64,000 nt of DNA from Crassaminicella thermophila (lineage in GTDB: Bacteria > Bacillota > Clostridia > Peptostreptococcales > Thermotaleaceae): positions 563,026-627,025 of the forward strand of contig NZ_CP042243.1 of the NCBI RefSeq assembly GCF_008152325.1, in the 5' to 3' direction. The translations under genes and the position numbers were made by a program. Positions 44,156 to 54,978 of the stretch are shown here, in pieces. The number at the start of each line of letters is the position of its first letter. Position 1 is the stretch's first letter. The notes under the pieces are model-generated. The model worked only from the letters and a program-made list of their open reading frames with translations, was not told where the DNA came from and searched no databases.

Positions 44156-45050
44156 TTATGCAACATTACATAGGTATTGTCTGTATTCTAAAGGTGTCAT
44201 ACAACCAAGACGTTTTTGATATCTGTGATTATTGTAGTATTCAATGTAATTAGTTACTGCTGTTTCTAATTCTTCATAAGTATAGAATTTTCTTAAATAG
44301 TACATCTCTGATTTCAGCATACCCCAGAATGCTTCCATTGGTCCGTTGTCAATACATCGTCCAACTCGGGACATGCTCTGAATCATTTCTGATTTATCCA
44401 ACTTCTTTTCGAAATATTTTTGATGTATACTGAAATCCACGATCACTATGAAAAATAGGCTTTTCATCTGGATAATTCTCATGTGCAAGATCAAATGTTT
44501 TAAATACTAAAGGATTGTTATTAGATTTACCAATAACAAAAGAAACTACGCTTTTATCCGATAGATCAATTATTGCACTTAAGTATGCTTTTTGATTATT
44601 GCCATATTTAAATTCCGTAACATCTGTAACCCACTTCTGACCAAACTTATCTGCTTTAAAGTTTCTATTTAAAATGTTTTCCGCTATAACTTCAGGAGTT
44701 GACTTAATATATTTTTTCTTCTTCTTTCGACATACCGACTTTAGGCCTAAAATAGTCATTAAGCGATAAATTCTCTTATGATTTACTCTAAAATTGTTCT
44801 CTCTGTTTAGTTTAATTGTCATTTGACGATAGCCAAGAATACCATCTCGTTCTTCATAGGCTTCTTGAATTAAAGGTATAAGTTTTTTGTTAAAGTTCTC
44901 ATTTTTACTCTCTTTACGATTCAACCATTTATAATAAGATGACCTTTGAACACCAGCTATTTCACATAGTGTAAAAATTGGATATGACTGTATATCATGT
45001 AATTCTTTAATTGCTAAATAGTAGGTTTCATTTCTTACTTGGCTTAAAAT
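44156..45050 (-). pseudogene. IS3-family transposase OrfB (DDE integrase), frameshifted
   Basis: The DDE core is recognisable: WVTDVTEF, HSDRGFQYTS, then DNGPMEAFWGMLKSEMYY with the last glutamate in the other frame. One extra base near 44411 (298 codons plus 1 over the span) breaks the frame after TSKIF. Expression would normally come from a -1 slip at the A AAA AAG heptamer (complement of 45074-45080) near the end of orfA, and the -1 frame is open from there into orfB. Confidence 0.85.
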
Positions 45051-45727
45051 CGCCTCCTTTCTATTTCTTCTAACTTTTTTAAAAAATCAATCTCCATTTG
45101 TTGCCTTTTATTTTGAGCTTCCAGAAGTTTGTTTAGTGCTCTAAGCTTTTCAATCTCTGACAATTCATTTGCATTTTTCTGTTTGCCACGTTTATCTTTT
45201 AATGCCTCAACACCAGATTCCTCATATTTTTTAGTCCATGAATAGACTTGATGATATGATACTTTATATTTATCTGCAGTTTTACTATAGCTGTTCTGAT
45301 GTTCAATGCAGTGCTTAACAATTTCTATTCTTTCATTAAAATTAGTTTTACGTCCGTTGGCCATGACTTTATCTTCTCCTATTCCTGATGATTTTAACTC
45401 TTCATGACCATTATACTTTATAATCCACTTAAGAACAGTTGTATGTGAGGGAATCTTAAATTTTTTTGCAATGTCATATATCGAACTGTCACCCTCAAGA
45501 TATGCTTTAATAACAGTAATTTTAAATTCTTTTGAATAGAAATTATTATGAGACTTATTCATTAATGCTTCTTTACCCATTGATTGATAGTTTACAATCC
45601 ATTGTCTAAATGAGTTTCTAGTTACACCATATTTAGATGCAATTGATGTTTGTGATCCTACATTATTTAAATATTCTTCAACTGCTTTAATTTTTAGTTC
45701 GTAATCTATTTTACCTTTTCTGCCCAT
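45044..45727 (-). CDS. IS3-family transposase OrfA
   Basis: 227 aa DNA-binding subunit. Three helix-turn-helix-like units are visible (SIASKYGVTRNSFRQWI, DIAKKFKIPSHTTVLKWI, KTADKYKVSYHQVYSWTKKY), followed by a leucine-rich coiled coil at the C-terminus, as in IS150-type OrfA. Start ATG at 45727 behind GGAGGAG. The slippery heptamer for OrfAB lies in its last codons. Confidence 0.9.
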   Translation of the reverse strand: MGRKGKIDYELKIKAVEEYLNNVGSQTSIASKYGVTRNSFRQWIVNYQSMGKEALMNKSHNNFYSKEFKITVIKAYLEGDSSIYDIAKKFKIPSHTTVLKWIIKYNGHEELKSSGIGEDKVMANGRKTNFNERIEIVKHCIEHQNSYSKTADKYKVSYHQVYSWTKKYEESGVEALKDKRGKQKNANELSEIEKLRALNKLLEAQNKRQQMEIDFLKKLEEIERRRF

Positions 45728-45817
45728 AAGAAAATGCTCCTCCTTCAATAAACAGTTTTTTTATTTTAACTGTCCACTTCAAGGGGAGCATATCATTATC
45801 TAGCAGGTTTTTTATTA

Positions 45818-47371
45818 TTAAGCTTCAACAGCTTCAGCAACAGGTACAAGTAGAGATTTTCCTGTCATTTCTTCTGGTTTTTCTATTCCCATCATTGCAA
45901 GCAATGTAGGTGCAATATCTGCAAGCTTTCCTTCTGCAATGCCATATTCTTCCGAAGCATTGATCAATATAATTGGTACAGGATTTGTTGAGTGAGCTGT
46001 AACTGTATTTCCATCTTTATCTAGCATTTCATCTGCATTACCATGATCAGCTGTAAGAAGAATTTGACCACCTTTTTGGATTGTTGCTTCTACAACTTTG
46101 CCAACACATTCATCTACAGCTTCAACTGCTTTTATTGCTGCATCTATTGATCCTGTATGTCCTACCATATCGCAATTTGCATAGTTTACAATGATTAGAT
46201 CATGAATTCCTTTGTTTATTTCTTCGATTAACTTTTCTGTTACTTCATAAGCACTCATTTCAGGTTGCAAGTCATATGTTGCTACCTTTGGAGAAGGGAT
46301 TAATACTCTATTTTCTCCTTCATATGCTTCTTCCACACCACCACTTAGGAAGAATGTAACGTGTGCATATTTTTCAGTTTCTGCAATACGAAGTTGCTTT
46401 AAGCCTTGTTTTGATACATATTCACCTAAAGTATTTATTAGTGTTTGTGGTGGATAAGCAACGAAAACATTTGGCATAGCTGCGTCATATTGGGTCATAC
46501 AGACATAGTGAACAGGGAAGAATCCTTTCTTTCTTTCAAAACCGTCAAATGATTCATCAACAAAGCTTCTTGTAATTTCTCTTGCTCTATCAGGTCTAAA
46601 GTTGAACATAATGATAGAATCATTTTCACATACTGTTGCAATAGGAGCATTATTTTCTACTATTACTGTAGGTTTTACAAATTCATCTACAATTTCATTT
46701 GCATAAGAATTTTCTATTGCTTTTTTTGCTGAATTTGCTTTTTCTCCTTCACCTAAAGTTATTGCGTTATAAGCAAGCTCTACTCTTTCCCATCTGTTAT
46801 CTCTATCCATTGCGTAGTATCTTCCGGATATTGTAGCAATTTTTCCAATTCCTATTTCTCTCATTTTTTCTTCTAATTCTTCTATATATTTGATTGCACT
46901 AGAAGGTGGAACATCACGACCATCTAAGAATGCATGAACATATACTTTTTTAAGTCCTTGTTTTTTTGCAAGCTCAAGTAGTGCATAAAGATGTGTGTTG
47001 TGGCTGTGAACACCACCATCAGATAATAACCCCCAAAGATGAAGAGATGAATCATGTTTTTTTACATTTTCAATTGCATCTAAAAAAATAGGATTTTCAA
47101 AAAAATCTCCATCTTTGATTGCTTTTGTAATTCTTGTTAATTCTTGATAGACAATTCTTCCGGCTCCAATATTTAAATGGCCTACTTCTGAGTTTCCCAT
47201 TTGTCCATCTGGAAGACCTACATCTAATCCACTAGCATGTACAAGATTATTTGGATACATTTCAAAATAGCGGTCTAGGTTTGGTGTGTTTGCAAGTGAT
47301 ATAGCATTTCCATTATTGTTTGCATTTATACCAAAACCATCTAATATCATTAATATTGTTGGCTTTTTCAA
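45818..47371 (-). CDS. gpmI: 2,3-bisphosphoglycerate-independent phosphoglycerate mutase
   Basis: Glycolytic enzyme converting 3-phosphoglycerate to 2-phosphoglycerate through a phosphoserine intermediate; Mn-dependent. 517 aa. Metal site LMILDGFG at the N-terminus, nucleophile Ser in QMGNSEVGHLNIGAGR (about 62), and C-terminal NYANCDMVGHTG and TADHGNADEM. I chose the TTG at 47371 because AAAGGAGG lies just upstream; the longer frame from 47449 adds a non-homologous stretch. It stands alone here rather than in a glycolytic operon. Confidence 0.95.
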   Translation of the reverse strand: MKKPTILMILDGFGINANNNGNAISLANTPNLDRYFEMYPNNLVHASGLDVGLPDGQMGNSEVGHLNIGAGRIVYQELTRITKAIKDGDFFENPIFLDAIENVKKHDSSLHLWGLLSDGGVHSHNTHLYALLELAKKQGLKKVYVHAFLDGRDVPPSSAIKYIEELEEKMREIGIGKIATISGRYYAMDRDNRWERVELAYNAITLGEGEKANSAKKAIENSYANEIVDEFVKPTVIVENNAPIATVCENDSIIMFNFRPDRAREITRSFVDESFDGFERKKGFFPVHYVCMTQYDAAMPNVFVAYPPQTLINTLGEYVSKQGLKQLRIAETEKYAHVTFFLSGGVEEAYEGENRVLIPSPKVATYDLQPEMSAYEVTEKLIEEINKGIHDLIIVNYANCDMVGHTGSIDAAIKAVEAVDECVGKVVEATIQKGGQILLTADHGNADEMLDKDGNTVTAHSTNPVPIILINASEEYGIAEGKLADIAPTLLAMMGIEKPEEMTGKSLLVPVAEAVEA

Positions 47372-47592
47372 TATACTTCCTCCTTTGTTGAAAGTTAATT
47401 CAAAAATTAATATATCTTCAATTATACCAAAATACATGGCAAAATGCATCTTTTGTAAAATTGTGACTATTTTTAAAGAATAAATAGAATATTTGCAAGC
47501 AAAAGAAGGAAAATTTTGAATCTGTGTAGAAATTTTAATAAAATTCTGTTTTTAATCAATGCGTATTATCAATATAAACAAGGAGGAATTAT

Positions 47593-49599
47593 ATGAAATT
47601 AAGGACAAAAATACTCATTCCAATTATTTTCATACTTATTATTTCTGTCACCGGAGTAGGTTTATTTGGCTTCGTAAAAGCAGAAGATATTGCCAAAAAG
47701 CTTATAAATTCTCAATTAAAGGGTGCAGTCCATACCGTTGAAGCAACCATGGAAGAAAGGTTACAGATGATGCATATTACAAAAGAAGCGTTAAATAAAA
47801 AAAATATAGCAATTGCTAAGGCTATAGCAGAAATTATTGCAGCTGATGGGAATATGTTAAAGACAGAAAATATGATTCAACTAGCTGAAACCTTAGGGGT
47901 AGATGAGATTCATGTGATGGATAAAGATGGAAAAATTGCAAATGGAACGATCGAAGATTTTTTTGGTTTTGATTTTCATTCTAATGAACAGACAAAGCCT
48001 TTCTTAAAAATTCTTGAAGATAAAGACTTTGTTTTTGTTCAGGAGCCTACAAAAAGAGCAGTTGATGATAAATTATTTCAATATATAGGGGTTGCAAGGA
48101 TAGATCAACCGGGAATCGTTCAAATAGGGGTTGAACCAAAAGCTGTAGCAGAAATAATGAAAAAAATAGAAATTCAGGGACTTGTAGAAGGAATGCAGTT
48201 AGGAAAGGATGGTTATGTAGCAATCTGGAATCAAGAGGGTGTTATAGTAGCCCATCCTGACAAAAAATATATAGGCTTAGATTTTAATAAATACGATTGG
48301 GCAAAAGAAATCAAGAGCAAGAAAGAAGGGGAGCTTCGTTATTCCTTAGATGGAATAGATAAACATGTATATTTTAAAAGAGTAAATGATTATATTATAA
48401 TGGCGGCTATACCTACTTCAGAGTATATTGGACATATAGAGGCATTAAAAGGGAGTATTGCAACCATATTAATCGTTTCTATATTATTAGCAATCCTTGT
48501 TATATCTATTTTTATCAATAAGCAAGTAACAAAACCTTTAAATAAATTGGTACAGGCAATGGAACAAGCTGGCAATGGTGATTTAACTCTAGATATAAAA
48601 GTACAATCAAAAGATGAGGTAGGGCTTTTAAGTGATAGCTTTAATAAAATGACAAAGAACATGAAAAAACTTGTAAATCATGTGCAGGAAATTACCCTAA
48701 AATCAGAAAATACGTCACAAATGATAGCTGCTTCAGCAGAACAGATTGGTATATCCAGTATAGAGGTTTCAAAGACAATTCAAGAAATTGCTTCAGGAGC
48801 AACGATGCAAGCCAAGGAAGCAGGGGAAGGATTAAATTTAACGAATATATTATCTGAAAAAATTGTAAGTATTTCTGATAACTCAGAAATTACCATGATG
48901 AATGCGGCAAGCATGAAAGAGAAAAATGAATCTGGAATAAAAGCGGTAGCAACATTAAAGGATAAATTTAATAAAAATACACAAGCATCCATGGATGTAG
49001 CAGAAAAAATACAGGAATTATCATTAAAATCACAGTCTATAGGGAATATTATTGAAGCAATTAATACCATTTCAGAGCAGACAAATCTTTTGGCTTTAAA
49101 TGCAGCAATTGAGGCAGCACGTGCAGGGGAGGCCGGAAAAGGATTCGCTGTTGTTGCAGATGAAGTTAGAAAACTAGCAGAAGAATCAAGGATTGCTACA
49201 AATGAAATACAAGGAATTATTGAAGAAATTGCACAAGTTATTGTAAATACAAGTAATACAATGGATGAAGCAAGGGAGATTATAAAGGATGCGAATCAAT
49301 CTTTGGAAGATACATCAGAAGCTTTTGATGCAATAAAAACTTCTGCAGATGAAGTATTAAACAATGTTAAGCTTTTAAATAAAAACCTTGAAGAGATGAA
49401 ACAATCAAAAGATGAAGTGATAATGTCTATAGAAAAAATTTCAGCAATTACACAAGAAGCTGCTGCAGGAACAGAAGAAGTAAGTGCAGCAGCAGAAGAA
49501 CAAACAGCTTGTATAGAAGAGACTGTATCTGCGATACAAGAATTGGATGCGATGATTAAAACATTGGCTGAGTCTGTTAAGGTATTTAAAGTTTCATAA
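47593..49599 (+). CDS. Methyl-accepting chemotaxis protein
   Basis: 668 aa receptor. N-terminal membrane segment about 8-28; dCache-type ligand domain about 35-285 ([21 protein letters not shown] in outline); second membrane segment about 292-312; HAMP about 315-367; cytoplasmic signalling domain with the conserved tip [19 protein letters not shown]. Ribosome binding site AAGGAGG. The ligand is unknown; no chemotaxis genes adjoin it. Confidence 0.94.
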   Translation: MKLRTKILIPIIFILIISVTGVGLFGFVKAEDIAKKLINSQLKGAVHTVEATMEERLQMMHITKEALNKKNIAIAKAIAEIIAADGNMLKTENMIQLAETLGVDEIHVMDKDGKIANGTIEDFFGFDFHSNEQTKPFLKILEDKDFVFVQEPTKRAVDDKLFQYIGVARIDQPGIVQIGVEPKAVAEIMKKIEIQGLVEGMQLGKDGYVAIWNQEGVIVAHPDKKYIGLDFNKYDWAKEIKSKKEGELRYSLDGIDKHVYFKRVNDYIIMAAIPTSEYIGHIEALKGSIATILIVSILLAILVISIFINKQVTKPLNKLVQAMEQAGNGDLTLDIKVQSKDEVGLLSDSFNKMTKNMKKLVNHVQEITLKSENTSQMIAASAEQIGISSIEVSKTIQEIASGATMQAKEAGEGLNLTNILSEKIVSISDNSEITMMNAASMKEKNESGIKAVATLKDKFNKNTQASMDVAEKIQELSLKSQSIGNIIEAINTISEQTNLLALNAAIEAARAGEAGKGFAVVADEVRKLAEESRIATNEIQGIIEEIAQVIVNTSNTMDEAREIIKDANQSLEDTSEAFDAIKTSADEVLNNVKLLNKNLEEMKQSKDEVIMSIEKISAITQEAAAGTEEVSAAAEEQTACIEETVSAIQELDAMIKTLAESVKVFKVS

Positions 49600-49601
49600 A
49601 A

Positions 49602-49626
49602 AAATCCCCCTAAAATAGGGGGATTT
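49602..49626. terminator. Bidirectional terminator
   Basis: Perfect 11-bp AAATCCCCCTA / TAGGGGGATTT stem with an AAA loop between the convergent chemoreceptor and fusion-oxidoreductase genes. Confidence 0.85.
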
Positions 49627-52600
49627 AGCCTATTATCTTATTTTTTATAAGCATATCGGTAAAAATATTTGTCAAGTTGTTTGTATTAACAGTTTTTCTG
49701 AATAAAGGACCATCTTTTACAATTTGTAATCTTGCTTTTTTATCTGGGAAGTTAAATCCATCTGTGTATAGAATTGGATTTTTGTTTACAGGCCAGAATA
49801 CAGATTTTTCTTTTTGTTTATCAATCTTAAAATATTCAGGTATATTGACAGATATTTCATTTAATATATCATCTGGACTATTATATTCAAAATTTGTACT
49901 TAGGGCATTTGTAAGTTTTGTAATCACCTGCCAGTTTTCTAACCCGCAAAGGGGTGGGATTGCTTGATAAAGTCTTTGGATTCTTCTTTCTGAATTTGTA
50001 TAGGTTCCTCTTGATTCAGCAAAGCTTACAGCAGGTAAAACCACATCTGCTTTTCTTGCTGTTTCTGTTAAATGAGTGTCTTGAACCATTAAAAATTTTA
50101 GATTACTTAAATCTATATGTGGAATATCCTCGCCGAATATAAGTAATCCTTTTACTTTTTTGTCTTTAATCATTTGAACAATTTTTCGTGGATCTTTATT
50201 GATTCCCATATCAACAAGACCTTGGCTATTGTTATTCGGTTTTAGTTGAATAATTCCGCTACGTGCTTTACCAATATGACCAGAGATTACAGCTATATTG
50301 GCAATTAATTTTGCAGCATCCGGAGTAATATTATTTTGATCAAATACAATCATTGCTTTTTTAGAGTTTCCATAAATTTGAGCGATTTCTTTTGCTGCAG
50401 TACTTACTTTTATATCTTTTAAGCTTTCTTTTAATGCTTCAAATCCTGATGTTTTATCATGATTTGGTGTAAGTCCATTATCTATTAATGATTTTGTTAT
50501 TTCTTTTAAGAAATTTATATTATTTTCAGGCTTTACTTGCATATATGCCCATTCGTCAGCTTGAGATTGAAATGGATTTATTGTAATAAGTTTTGCACCA
50601 TGATTTATTGCGTGCTTAATTTTAAGACCTACAATTGTATGATCTTTCATAATATCAGAACCAATAAGAAGGATTGTTTCTGTTGAAAGCAATTCATCAA
50701 AGGTATTACTTGAAGCGTCATATCCTAATACATCTTTTATTCCTTCTTGCAAGCTATTAAAAGAGCAAATATTTTCCGTTTTTAATACTTTTTTTACACC
50801 TTTCATATTTAAATATATTTCTTCATTGGTATATTTATCTGAGATAGAAACGGCTAAAGCATTACTGCCATATAGTAATGTCAAACTTTGAGATTTTTTA
50901 GCAGTATATAGAATTGCTTCATCCCAAGAAACCTCTACAAGTTTTCCTTCCTTTCGAATCAAAGGTTTTGTAAGACGATGATCTTTTGCAATATCAAAAC
51001 CAAATCTACCTTTTACACAAAGAAGACCATCATCTACAGGACTTTCTTTATCAGGAAGGGAGCGAACGAGTAAATTCCCCTTTGTATTTAAGGATATATT
51101 ACAGCCTACACTACAGTGCGAACAAACGGTATGAGTTGTTTTTGTTTTTACAGGAACAGATTTTTCGATGCTTAATTTTTCTCCTAGAGCACCTGTTGGA
51201 CAAACACTAATGCATTGGCCACAAGAGATACAGCTTGTTTCTTTTAGAGGCTTGTCAAGGGCTGGTTTTACAATGGTATCAAAACCTCTATCTACAAGAC
51301 CTAAAGCAGCAATACCCATTATTTCATCACAAACCCTTACGCACAAACCACAAAGAATACATTTATCAGGATTTCTATGAATAAATGGATGATTATCTAT
51401 AAACTCACGTTTGTGTACCTCACCTGAAAGTCTCTTTGGATCTACTTGGTATTCGTTTGCATATTCTATAAGCTTACATTCAAAAAAGTCGTGGCATCCA
51501 CATTCAAGACACCTTTTTGCATCTTTTTTTGCATCTTCCTCACTATATCCGCCTACTACTTCTTCAAAGTTTGTTTTTCTAACTTGAGGAGAAAGGTGAG
51601 GCATATGAGGGCGATATTCTTTTTTATAATCAATGAAATCATCTTCTGTTAAATCATCTCTTTCCACATAGAAAGGTTTTTTATAAGGGATAATTTCTCC
51701 TTCAAGATACCTACAAATAACTTCAGAAGCTTTTTTTGCATCTCCTATTGCTCGAATTGCGATACTTGCACCATCGTTTATAGCATCTCCACCTGCAAAT
51801 ACTCCAGGAAGATTTGTAAGGAAGGTATTTTCATCAGTAGCAATTGTACCTTTCTTTGTAAGTGTAAGATCTTCAAAACCTTTTGTATCTGTACCTTGCC
51901 CGATTGCAACAATAACAGAATCTACTTCAATAATTTCTTCTTCGCCTTCTATTGGAACAGGAGTTCTTCTACCACTAGCATCTGGATTACCTTGTTTCAT
52001 TTTTTGAAGTCTTATTTTAGATACTTTTCCATTTTCTCCTATAATTTCAATTGGACTTACTAGGAATTTAAAAGTAACACCTTCTTCTTCAGCTTCTGTT
52101 ACTTCTACTTCTTCAGCAGGCATTTCTACTTTTGTCCTACGATATAGAGCATATACTTCTTTTGCACCAAGGCGTATGGCTGTCCTACAAGCATCCATAG
52201 CAGTATTCCCACCGCCGATTACTGCAATTCGATTCCCAGTTCTTATTGGTTTATTCACAGCAAAACTTGTTAAGAAGTCAATTCCTCCAATGACACCTTC
52301 TAAATCTGAGCCAGGACAATTTAAACCAGGGCTCTTCCAGGCACCAATTGAAATATAGACTGCATCAAAATGATCTCTTATATAGCTTAATTCTACATCT
52401 TCTCCTACCCTTATATTGGTAATCATCTTAACGCCCATATCTTCAATTAATTTAATTTCTTTATTTAATACTTCCTTTGGAAGGCGATATTGAGGGATTC
52501 CATATCTAAGCATTCCTCCTAATTCAGGCATAGCTTCATAAATAGCAACTTTATGACCTTCCTTTGCAAGAAAATATGCAGCAGTAAGACCTCCAGGACC

Positions 52601-53203
52601 ACCACCAATGACAGCAACTCTTTTTCCTGTAGAAGGTTTGATTTTTGGCATAAAACTATTATTATCTTTTAAATCAATATCTGCTACAAATCTTTTTAAC
52701 CAAGCAATAGATATAGGTTCTTCTACAAGCTGTCTTCTGCAGGCATCTTCACATGGGTGAGGACAGATCCTGCCTATACTTGCTGGAAGGGGCAGTTGTT
52801 CTTTGATTAATTCTAAAGCTTCTTTATATTCTCCATTGGCAATAAGTCCTACATATCCTTGACAATCAGTATTTGCAGGACATGCTTGCACACAAGGAGG
52901 ACGACAATCTCCAACATGATCTGAAAGAAGAAGCTCTAATGCCATCTTTCTTGAGCCTCTAACCCTTTCTGTATTTGTTTTAATAACCATACCATCATTA
53001 ATTTTTGTTGCACAAGCTCTTAAAAGCTTTGGGATTCCTTCAACTTCTACAACACAAAGTCCACAGGAACCATATATTTCAACTCTTTCATCATAGCAAA
53101 GGGTAGGTATATGAATTCCATTTTCTTTTGCTACTTCTAAAATTGTCTGGTTTTTATAAGCAACGATTTCTCGTCCATCTATATTTAATCTAATCTTAGG
53201 CAT
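49625..53203 (-). CDS. Large fusion oxidoreductase: 2Fe-2S + NfnB/GltD-like flavoprotein + ferredoxin + molybdopterin-oxidoreductase-like domain
   Basis: 1192 aa; start ATG at 53203 with GGGGTG upstream. A NuoG/HydA-like 2Fe-2S ferredoxin domain (about 1-80) comes first, then a Fer4_20 region with CPANTDCQGY and CPHPCEDACRR (100-180). A GltD/NfnB-type flavoprotein follows: FAD motif VIGGGPGGLTAAYFLAKEG about 194, and second nucleotide motif VIGGGNTAMDACRTA about 326. Next are two 4Fe-4S clusters (CILCGLCVRVCDE, CISCGQCISVCP; about 615-670) and a formate-dehydrogenase/NuoG-like domain from about 690 with its own cluster (CSHCSVGC...LCVKG). The last domain lacks the C-terminal molybdopterin-binding part. 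In operon with NuoE- and NuoF-like genes, as in Sporomusa-type transhydrogenase (Stn) and HydABC. Probable NAD(P)H-ferredoxin electron-bifurcating enzyme; formate activity is uncertain. Confidence 0.85.
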   Translation of the reverse strand: MPKIRLNIDGREIVAYKNQTILEVAKENGIHIPTLCYDERVEIYGSCGLCVVEVEGIPKLLRACATKINDGMVIKTNTERVRGSRKMALELLLSDHVGDCRPPCVQACPANTDCQGYVGLIANGEYKEALELIKEQLPLPASIGRICPHPCEDACRRQLVEEPISIAWLKRFVADIDLKDNNSFMPKIKPSTGKRVAVIGGGPGGLTAAYFLAKEGHKVAIYEAMPELGGMLRYGIPQYRLPKEVLNKEIKLIEDMGVKMITNIRVGEDVELSYIRDHFDAVYISIGAWKSPGLNCPGSDLEGVIGGIDFLTSFAVNKPIRTGNRIAVIGGGNTAMDACRTAIRLGAKEVYALYRRTKVEMPAEEVEVTEAEEEGVTFKFLVSPIEIIGENGKVSKIRLQKMKQGNPDASGRRTPVPIEGEEEIIEVDSVIVAIGQGTDTKGFEDLTLTKKGTIATDENTFLTNLPGVFAGGDAINDGASIAIRAIGDAKKASEVICRYLEGEIIPYKKPFYVERDDLTEDDFIDYKKEYRPHMPHLSPQVRKTNFEEVVGGYSEEDAKKDAKRCLECGCHDFFECKLIEYANEYQVDPKRLSGEVHKREFIDNHPFIHRNPDKCILCGLCVRVCDEIMGIAALGLVDRGFDTIVKPALDKPLKETSCISCGQCISVCPTGALGEKLSIEKSVPVKTKTTHTVCSHCSVGCNISLNTKGNLLVRSLPDKESPVDDGLLCVKGRFGFDIAKDHRLTKPLIRKEGKLVEVSWDEAILYTAKKSQSLTLLYGSNALAVSISDKYTNEEIYLNMKGVKKVLKTENICSFNSLQEGIKDVLGYDASSNTFDELLSTETILLIGSDIMKDHTIVGLKIKHAINHGAKLITINPFQSQADEWAYMQVKPENNINFLKEITKSLIDNGLTPNHDKTSGFEALKESLKDIKVSTAAKEIAQIYGNSKKAMIVFDQNNITPDAAKLIANIAVISGHIGKARSGIIQLKPNNNSQGLVDMGINKDPRKIVQMIKDKKVKGLLIFGEDIPHIDLSNLKFLMVQDTHLTETARKADVVLPAVSFAESRGTYTNSERRIQRLYQAIPPLCGLENWQVITKLTNALSTNFEYNSPDDILNEISVNIPEYFKIDKQKEKSVFWPVNKNPILYTDGFNFPDKKARLQIVKDGPLFRKTVNTNNLTNIFTDMLIKNKIIG

Positions 53204-53224
53204 AAGATTCACCCCTTAATTCAT

Positions 53225-54978
53225 TTAGTCAACTGATATTGCATTGAAGTGACAGACTTCTTTGCATTTTCCACATTTGATGCATTTTTTTGGATCAATT
53301 GTATATCCATCTTTTCGATTACCAGTAATAGCCTCAACAGGGCAGTTTTTTGCGCAGAGACCGCAACCAACACAGGCATCCTTTAAAATAGTAAAAGTTA
53401 GTAGATTTATACATTGTTTTGCAGGACATTTTTTATCATAAATATGTTTTTTATATTCATCTTTAAAATACCTTAGGGTACTTAAAACTGGGTTTGGAGC
53501 TGTTTGACCAAGTCCGCAAAGAGAACCCTCTTTAATTTTTATAGCTAATTCTTCTAGTAGTTCTATATCACCATCTTTTCCTTCACCATCACAAATACGG
53601 TTAAGGATTTCTAACATTCTTTTTGTACCAATTCGGCAATGTATGCATTTTCCACAAGATTCCTTCCTTGTAAAATTTAAAAAGAATCGTGCCATATCTA
53701 CCATACAAGTTGTTTCATCCATAACAACCATACCGCCAGACCCCATAATGGCACCTGTCTTTGTTATAGATTCATAGTCAACAGGTGTATCAATTAAGTC
53801 TTTTGGAATACATCCTCCAGAAGGGCCCCCCATTTGAACAGCTTTAAACTCTTTATTATCAATTATTCCTCCACCAATATCAAAAATGATTTCTCTAAGA
53901 GACATACCCATTGGTACTTCTACAAGACCACCTTTTTGAATTTTTCCTGTAAGGGCGAAAACCTTTTTGTTCCCTTGCTTTTTTCTGTGCCCATTGCTGC
54001 AAAAGATTTTCCGCCATTTTGCATAATCCAAGGAACATTAGCAAAGGTTTCAACATTGTTAATATTAGTAGGCTTACCCCAATAACCTTTTTGTGCAGGA
54101 AATGGAGGTTTTAGTCTTGGCATTCCTCGCTCACCTTCTAATGAGGCAATAAGAGCTGTTTCTTCACCACAAACAAAAGCACCTGCACCAGCTTTGATTC
54201 TTATATCAAAATCAAATCTATCTTTGTTAAATATATTTTGACCTAAAAAGCCTTTTGCCCTTGCCTGTTCTATAGCTTTTTTAAGACGTATGATAGCAAG
54301 AGGGTACTCGGCTCGAACATAAATAATTCCTTCGTTAGCGCCTATGGCATATCCTCCAATGATCATACCTTCAATCAAACTATGAGGATCTCCCTCTAAA
54401 ATACTTCTATCCATAAATGCACCTGGATCTCCTTCATCTGCATTGCATACAATATACTTAGGAGTATCTAAAGATTGCCTTGCAGCGTTCCATTTAAACC
54501 AAGTAGGAAATCCTGCACCGCCTCTTCCTCTAAGACCTGAGCGTTTGATTTCTTTTATTACTTCATTAGGAGTCATTTCTTGAATACATTTTTTTACAGC
54601 TGTATATCCACCGACATTTATATATTCATCAATAGATTCAGGGTTAATATAGCCACAATTTCTAAGGGCAATTCTTTTTTGTTTTTCTAAAATCCTTTTA
54701 TCATCTTCAGAGATTGTATAATCATCTACATTTTGTTTTTCAACAATATAATTTTTAATTATAGCACTGACAATATCAGGTGTTACATTTACAAAAGTTG
54801 TTTTATTTTCACCATCATAAACATCTACAATAGGTTCTAAATGACACATACCAATGCAGCCTGTTATTTCAAGCTCTGCATCAATATTATTTTCCTTAAT
54901 TTCTTTTTTTATGGTATCATACACTTTATTAGCTCCAGCAGCTAAGCCGCAGCTTCCTTGACCTACGATGATCTTCAT
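53225..54978 (-). pseudogene. NuoF/HydB-like flavoprotein subunit, interrupted by a one-base frameshift
   Basis: Expected product about 584 aa: N-terminal thioredoxin-like 2Fe-2S domain (GCIGMCHLEP); NuoF FMN/NADH domain (RGRGGAGFPTWFKW, CNADEGDPGAFMDR); SLBB domain; NuoF-type cluster ESCGKCIHCRIGT with a distant Cys in GSLCGLGQ; C-terminal two 4Fe-4S clusters (CVGCGLCAKNCP, CIKCGKCKEVCH). The frame breaks in an A5 run (complement of 53964-53968); adding one A restores GTKKVFALTG. The span is one base short of 585 codons. The 4-bp overlap (ATGA) with the NuoE-like gene shows coupling. Probably functional in the living cell if this is a sequencing error. Confidence 0.85.

Larger units (their letters stand above)
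44083..45790 (-). mobile_element. IS3-family insertion sequence (IS150-like)
   Basis: 1708 bp, TG...CA ends. The terminal repeats are imperfect: the left end starts TGCCCCTGTCAAGTAGACAG, and the complement of the right end starts TGCTCCCCTTGAAGTGGACA. Two overlapping frames on the minus strand encode OrfA and OrfB. No clear target duplication is visible (flanks ATA and TAT). OrfB is frameshifted, so the copy is probably inactive as written. Confidence 0.85.

Noticed and set aside
47372-47449. Longer GpmI start at 47449
   Set aside because: The extra 26 residues are not GpmI-like, and AAAGGAGG sits just before the TTG that begins the conserved KKPTILMILDGFG.
53920-54031. Programmed frameshift in the NuoF-like gene
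   Set aside because: Homologues are made from a single frame, and the run (A5) is short of a classic slippery heptamer with a stimulator; a missing base is simpler.
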